Assembly (NCBI GenBank): GCA_900553305.1
Contig: USDI01000025.1
Location: 1 to 17,646 of the forward strand
Origin: an uncultured Lachnospiraceae bacterium
GTDB taxonomy: Bacteria > Bacillota > Clostridia > Lachnospirales > Lachnospiraceae
Direction of reading: 5' to 3'
Length of the DNA: 17,646 bases
Below are positions 14,709-17,646 of this stretch, in pieces. Under the pieces are notes generated by a model. The model had not been told where the DNA came from. It was given only the letters and a program-made list of their open reading frames with translations, and searched no databases. Positions within the stretch are counted from its first letter, which is position 1. Every line of letters starts with the position of its first letter. A program made the translations under genes and the position numbers.

Positions 14709-14969
14709 TTATCTCTTCCAGTAAAGAGAGACTTTCTTTTCTGCTTCCTGTTCCTCTAATAAACATCTTTCCTGTAATTCTCTGATTATTTGTTCTTTAC
14801 TTGCACCTAATTTTCTGCCAAATGAGATAATGGACTTAATTGTATTTTCACGTTCTTTCTCAGCTCCAATCTCTTCCCCGAGCTTTTGACCGATCTCTTT
14901 TCCAATCTCCCTCTCATCTCTCCGGATCAGTTCCATTTCACGTTCTTCATCATATTCAAAAATGCTCAT
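14709..14969 (-). CDS. Possible intragenic short Rpn product (86 residues)
   Basis: An in-frame ATG inside the Rpn gene (codon 220, MSIFEYDEEREMELIRRDER) is preceded by AGAGGT (14982-14977) with a 7-nt spacer, as good a ribosome-binding site as those of the window's real genes. Translation from it would give the C-terminal helical tail only, without the nuclease core, ending at the same stop as the full protein. Work on E. coli Rpn proteins reported short C-terminal products made from internal starts that block the toxic nuclease. The signal is seen here; function as an inhibitor is inferred. Confidence 0.45.
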   Translation of the reverse strand: MSIFEYDEEREMELIRRDEREIGKEIGQKLGEEIGAEKERENTIKSIISFGRKLGASKEQIIRELQERCLLEEQEAEKKVSLYWKR

Positions 14970-15626
14970 CTTGACTACCTCTGCTCTTTGCTTTAACAAA
15001 AAATCCTTCAATATCTCATGCTTGATACAGTATTCGATTGCCGTTTCCACCGCCTGTTCCAGTGGCATACTTGTGCTATTGTACCGGACCTGCTCTACAT
15101 ACTGGGTATACTGCTTTAGGATCGGACACTTTTCTTTCAGTTCCTCATTCATACTGGGATTAATATTCAGTATTGTTACCTTTAATTCCAACTCTGGATC
15201 TTTTGTTGGTACTTCAAATGCCTCTGATAATCTTAAGATCCGTCTCTCCGGTTTATTCCCTGTTCCATTATAGAATACCACAAAATGCGGTGTTGGTAAC
15301 CTAATTAATTTCGAACTGTACAACGATTGATCTTTTACATAGACCTGTAGCAGGTCTGCTACATAAAATAAATCCCGTAAGGGCATATTCAGATTGTAAG
15401 TGGACTGATGCTCATACAGGTTCACCTCGTTCATAATCAAAAAGGAGATATCGTTCTGCATCCCCATATAGATTGCATTGTCTAACATATTAAATGTAAT
15501 CTGTGAAGCATCCGTATAACTTGTCCCATTCAAAGCATTGTATAAAGACAGCGCATTTTCCGGCTCCCGGAACAACATCCTGCTTACCGTATCTTTATAA
15601 TTTCTCTGTACTTTTGTTTCTTCCAT
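14709..15626 (-). CDS. Rpn family PD-(D/E)XK nuclease / putative transposase
   Basis: A 305-residue protein of the recombination-promoting nuclease (Rpn) superfamily, which cleaves DNA and is linked to horizontal gene spread and to phage defence. N-terminal YKDTVSRMLF, ALNGTSYTDAS, then D59 in QNDISFLI and E72/Q74 in LYEHQST give the PD-(D/E)XK core with the ExQ variant. MPLRDLFYVADLLQVYV and PTPHFVVFYNG are hallmarks of the clostridial subgroup. After residue 219 comes a charged helical tail with glycine-glutamate-lysine repeats (EIGKEIGQKLGEEIG) and a terminal LYWKR. The start at 15626 has GGGAGG upstream. A strong promoter lies about 320 nt away at 15954-15982. The tail contains an internal start described separately. 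The gene splits two housekeeping units, suggesting it is accessory; its activity is untested. Confidence 0.9.
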   Translation of the reverse strand: MEETKVQRNYKDTVSRMLFREPENALSLYNALNGTSYTDASQITFNMLDNAIYMGMQNDISFLIMNEVNLYEHQSTYNLNMPLRDLFYVADLLQVYVKDQSLYSSKLIRLPTPHFVVFYNGTGNKPERRILRLSEAFEVPTKDPELELKVTILNINPSMNEELKEKCPILKQYTQYVEQVRYNSTSMPLEQAVETAIEYCIKHEILKDFLLKQRAEVVKMSIFEYDEEREMELIRRDEREIGKEIGQKLGEEIGAEKERENTIKSIISFGRKLGASKEQIIRELQERCLLEEQEAEKKVSLYWKR

Positions 15627-15706
15627 TTCTCTTCCTCCCTTTGCAGAAGGATAGAAATTGATTGCTCAACGTTTATAAAACATTCATCCCGGTCATCCAA
15701 ACGCAT
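15584..15706 (-). CDS. Possible small upstream ORF, 40 residues, hypothetical
   Basis: An ATG at 15706 follows an AAGGA eight bases upstream (within a longer GGAGGAAGGA purine tract) and opens a 40-codon frame (MRLDDRDECFINVEQ...) that overlaps the first 43 bases of the Rpn gene in another frame. The same frame stays open upstream through an ATG at 15760 (58 residues) that lacks a ribosome-binding site. The product is charged and ends in basic residues. I do not recognise it. It could couple translation into Rpn, be a small partner protein, or be a remnant. Confidence 0.3.
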   Translation of the reverse strand: MRLDDRDECFINVEQSISILLQREEEKWKKQKYREIIKIR

Positions 15707-15823
15707 AGCTACTTTCCTTCCTCCTGCCTCTTCAATTTTTAGAATGTGATTTAAAAGCATGGATTTCAGAAAACTTCTGTTTTTGCAATTAGAATAGATA
15801 CAAAACGATAGCCAACAGCTAAA

Positions 15824-15848
15824 GAAATGCTGATATAATCAGCGTTTC
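15824..15848. repeat. Leader hairpin 2 upstream of the Rpn gene
   Basis: An 11-bp stem (gaaatgctgat and atcagcgtttc, one G-U type pair) with a 3-nt loop lies between the Rpn promoter and the gene. Only three U residues follow on the minus strand, so it would be a weak attenuator at best. Confidence 0.45.
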
Positions 15849-15893
15849 CTTCAATACTGTTCCAATTGTCTCGATCTATAATATCTTAGAAAT

Positions 15894-15916
15894 TCATCCG
15901 TATCAGAAACGGATGA
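15894..15916. repeat. Leader hairpin 1 upstream of the Rpn gene
   Basis: A perfect 8-bp stem (tcatccgt and acggatga) with a 7-nt loop starts about 30 nt into the predicted leader transcript. With the hairpin at 15824-15848 it makes up the visible structure of the 15707-15946 stretch, which otherwise holds no recognisable gene. Confidence 0.45.
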
Positions 15917-15953
15917 TTCAGATTCGATTATTTGAAATATATGCTTTGTTCTG

Positions 15954-15982
15954 AATATAGCATACGGAATATTGTATGTCAA
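15954..15982 (-). promoter_or_regulatory. Strong sigma-A promoter facing the Rpn gene
   Basis: On the minus strand a perfect TTGACA (15982-15977), an ideal 17-bp spacer and TATATT (15959-15954, one base from consensus) are present. Transcription would begin near 15947, leaving about 320 nt of leader before the Rpn start codon. It is the best promoter match in the window. Confidence 0.75.
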
Positions 15983-16024
15983 TCATCAATTTATGGATTG
16001 CCTTAAATTTAGCAGAAATAATTA

Positions 16025-16052
16025 AGGCAGAGCATCTACTGACACTCTGCCT
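16025..16052 (-). terminator. Terminator of dapL
   Basis: aggcagag and ctctgcct form an 8-bp perfect stem that can extend inward by four pairs including G-U. It begins 55 bp past the dapL stop codon. Minus-strand taattattt follows, a moderate U tract. It separates dapL from the Rpn promoter. Confidence 0.7.
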
Positions 16053-16107
16053 CCTTCTGTCTGTTTTCTTATACGCGGCTTTCCGTGTTGTGTTATACTA
16101 TGGCTTC

Positions 16108-17322
16108 TTACAGCGCCTTAATCCGGCGTACGGCTTCCTTCGTGTTCTCATGGCTGCCGAACGCGGTCAGACGGAAGTACCCTTCTCCGCTCGGTCCAAA
16201 ACCGGATCCCGGAGTTCCGACCACATTGGCTCTTTCCAGCAGATAATCGAAGAATTCCCAGCTCGTCATGCCGTTCGTGGTCTTTAACCAGATATAAGGC
16301 GCATTCACACCACCCGATACCGTAAAGCCTGCATCAGCCAGCTCTTCGCGGATATAAGCGGCATTCTTCATATAGTAAGCAACCTGCTCCTTTAACTGCT
16401 GCTTTCCTTCCAGAGAATAAACCGCTTCCCCGGCACGCTGTACAATATAAGGTGCGCCATTGTATTTCGTTCCATGTCTTCTTGCCCATAAGCCATGCAG
16501 GGCAACACCGCCACAGGTTAATTCCTTCGGAATAACGGTATATCCCAGACGCACGCCGGTAAAGCCTGCGTTCTTGGAGAAGGAATGCATCTCAATCGCA
16601 CAGGTTCTTGCCCCTTCACATTCATAAATGGAATGAGGAATATCTTTTTCTGAAATATAGGCTTCATAAGCAGCATCATAAATGATAACCGATCCGGTAC
16701 GGTTTGCGTAATCTACCCATTCCTGAAGCTGTGCTTTCGTAATCGTTGCGCCCGTCGGGTTATTCGGGAAGCACAGATAAATGAGGTCAGGCACTTCCTT
16801 CGGAAGCTCCGGTGCAAAGTTATTGGAGGCTACACAGGGCATGTAGATCACATTGCTCCAGGTTTCGGACTTCGGATCGTACTCGCCGGTTCTTCCTGCC
16901 ATCACGTTCGTATCCACGTAAACCGGATATACGGGATCACACACTGCAATCTTCGCATCCGCACTGAAAATCTCCTGAATATTACCACAGTCACATTTTG
17001 CTCCATCGGAAACAAAAATTTCATCCGCATAAATCTCACAGCCATGATCCTGATAATCGTTCTTTGCAATCGCATCCCTTAAAAATTCATATCCGAGATC
17101 CGGTGCATAGCCATGAAAGGTTTCAGCATTCGCCATCTCATCCACAGCCTTATGCAGTGCCGTAATAATGGCCGGGGCTAACGGCTGGGTAACATCTCCG
17201 ATCCCAAGACTGATGATATTGCTGTCCGGATGTGCTTCTGCATAAGCCTTACGCTTCTTTCCAATCGTGGAAAACAGATAGCTTCCGGGAAGCTTTAAAT
17301 AGTTTTCATTCACACGTGTCAT
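16108..17322 (-). CDS. dapL: LL-diaminopimelate aminotransferase
   Basis: A PLP-dependent cytosolic aminotransferase that makes LL-diaminopimelate directly from tetrahydrodipicolinate with glutamate as amino donor, replacing the DapC/D/E steps for lysine and peptidoglycan. The 404-residue protein shows LGIGDVTQPLAPAI (39-52), HGYAPDLGYEFLRDAI, SDGAKCD, N188 in FPNNPTG, D216 and Y219 in YDAAYEAY, and the PLP lysine K250 in HSFSKNAGFTGVRLGY. FRLTAFGSHENTKEAVRRI closes the family fold. The ATG at 17322 has GAGGT eight bases upstream. The ANTAR gene ends only 14 bp before it, so the two are almost certainly one transcript, and dapL ends at the terminator at 16025-16052. No missing residues or frameshifts are seen. 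Confidence 0.97.
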   Translation of the reverse strand: MTRVNENYLKLPGSYLFSTIGKKRKAYAEAHPDSNIISLGIGDVTQPLAPAIITALHKAVDEMANAETFHGYAPDLGYEFLRDAIAKNDYQDHGCEIYADEIFVSDGAKCDCGNIQEIFSADAKIAVCDPVYPVYVDTNVMAGRTGEYDPKSETWSNVIYMPCVASNNFAPELPKEVPDLIYLCFPNNPTGATITKAQLQEWVDYANRTGSVIIYDAAYEAYISEKDIPHSIYECEGARTCAIEMHSFSKNAGFTGVRLGYTVIPKELTCGGVALHGLWARRHGTKYNGAPYIVQRAGEAVYSLEGKQQLKEQVAYYMKNAAYIREELADAGFTVSGGVNAPYIWLKTTNGMTSWEFFDYLLERANVVGTPGSGFGPSGEGYFRLTAFGSHENTKEAVRRIKAL

Positions 17323-17336
17323 CGCTTTTACCTCTT

Positions 17337-17646
17337 TTATTTATTTTTGAGCAGCAGTACCATCTGCGCTGTTTCAAACAGATTCCTGCCACTTTGCATA
17401 CTGGTTCTTAATAAGTATTTGTGTGCTTCATCCTCAGATATATGATTACTCTTCATCAGAAGATCCTTTGCCTGCTGGATCATTGCACGTTCCTCCGGAC
17501 TTCGCTGACGCGGCTGTTCCCGCCGTTTTCTCCTTCGTCTTGCTGCATCCTCCTCCATGAAATGAATGGTCTGGATCAGCTCCTGTACCTTGAGCGGCGT
17601 TTCCATATGCGTCACCTCGGCAGAATCCACGCCTGTTGCGAAGTCA
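17337..17646 (-). CDS. ANTAR-domain antitermination regulator (partial, runs off the edge)
   Basis: The frame is open to the right end of the window, so only the C-terminal 102 codons are visible. A GTG at 17630 is available but is probably not the real start. The visible part opens with METPLKVQELIQTI, which resembles the last strand and helix of a receiver-like domain, then an arginine-rich linker (ARRRRKRREQPRQRS). The ANTAR three-helix RNA-binding domain follows: MIQQAKDLLMKSNHISEDEA, HKYLLRTSMQSGRNLFETAQ and MVLLLKNK. ANTAR proteins bind paired hexaloop hairpins in nascent RNA and prevent termination. The gene is 14 bp upstream of dapL on the same strand. Its target is not visible here. 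Confidence 0.88.
   Translation of the reverse strand, partial: DFATGVDSAEVTHMETPLKVQELIQTIHFMEEDAARRRRKRREQPRQRSPEERAMIQQAKDLLMKSNHISEDEAHKYLLRTSMQSGRNLFETAQMVLLLKNK

Noticed and set aside
14575..14766. 63-codon leftward frame overlapping the Rpn 3' end
   Set aside because: AGGA lies too close to its ATG, the product is not recognisable, and the first part is out-of-frame Rpn sequence. It could be real, but nothing supports it.
11381..15820. Direct repeat tagccaacagct at 11381-11392 and about 15809-15820, the first copy touching the tRNA-Glu 3' end, suggestive of attachment sites
   Set aside because: A 12-bp match is expected by chance several times in a window this size, it covers only four tRNA bases, the enclosed genes are mostly housekeeping, and there is no integrase.

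Overview
The window looks like chromosomal DNA from a low-to-mid GC Gram-positive anaerobe of the class Clostridia, most likely a Lachnospiraceae member. This rests on the gene repertoire: pyruvate phosphate dikinase with the clostridial length and catalytic residues, LL-diaminopimelate aminotransferase (the DapL route to lysine and peptidoglycan), an ANTAR antitermination protein, an Rpn-type nuclease, strong Shine-Dalgarno sites and sigma-A-like promoters. The genus is inferred from gene content only.

Layout. 1-870 holds no intact gene. It contains a decayed gene of unknown family (154-627, leftward) with its own terminator hairpin, followed by the terminator of an aldo/keto reductase (872-1735, leftward). 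That reductase has a MerR-like promoter with a 19-bp spacer. ppdK (1932-4562), a membrane-anchored glycerophosphodiester phosphodiesterase (4653-5516) and an MFS/SLC45-like transporter (5572-6900) all run leftward. Back-to-back promoters at about 6966-7010 separate the transporter from a rightward pair: a YbiT-like ABC-F ATPase (7058-8695) and a PHP-HAD fusion phosphatase (8759-10438, TTG start). This pair meets a formate/nitrite-family channel (10442-11290, leftward) tail to tail with a 3-bp gap. A lone tRNA-Glu(CUC) with its own promoter and terminator lies just upstream of that channel gene.

A purine-salvage operon runs leftward from apt (14021-14545) through an NCS2 purine permease (12603-13961) to a CPBP intramembrane protease (11647-12561). 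Upstream is an Rpn/PD-(D/E)XK nuclease gene (14709-15626) with a strong promoter about 320 nt away, a structured leader, a possible 40-codon upstream ORF, and an internal in-frame start with its own ribosome-binding site. Last come dapL (16108-17322) and, 14 bp upstream of it, an ANTAR-domain protein that runs off the right edge.

Most of the window is housekeeping metabolism: PEP/pyruvate interconversion, purine salvage, lysine/DAP synthesis and small-solute transport. The most interesting unit is the Rpn locus. Its internal start would give an 86-residue C-terminal protein, the arrangement described for intragenic Rpn inhibitors in E. coli. Other points worth a look are the ABC-F protein with a defective second P-loop, the PHP-HAD fusion, the ANTAR-dapL pairing, the MerR-type reductase promoter without a visible regulator, and the tRNA with an acceptor-stem mismatch. 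I saw no CRISPR array, insertion sequence or recognisable prophage.
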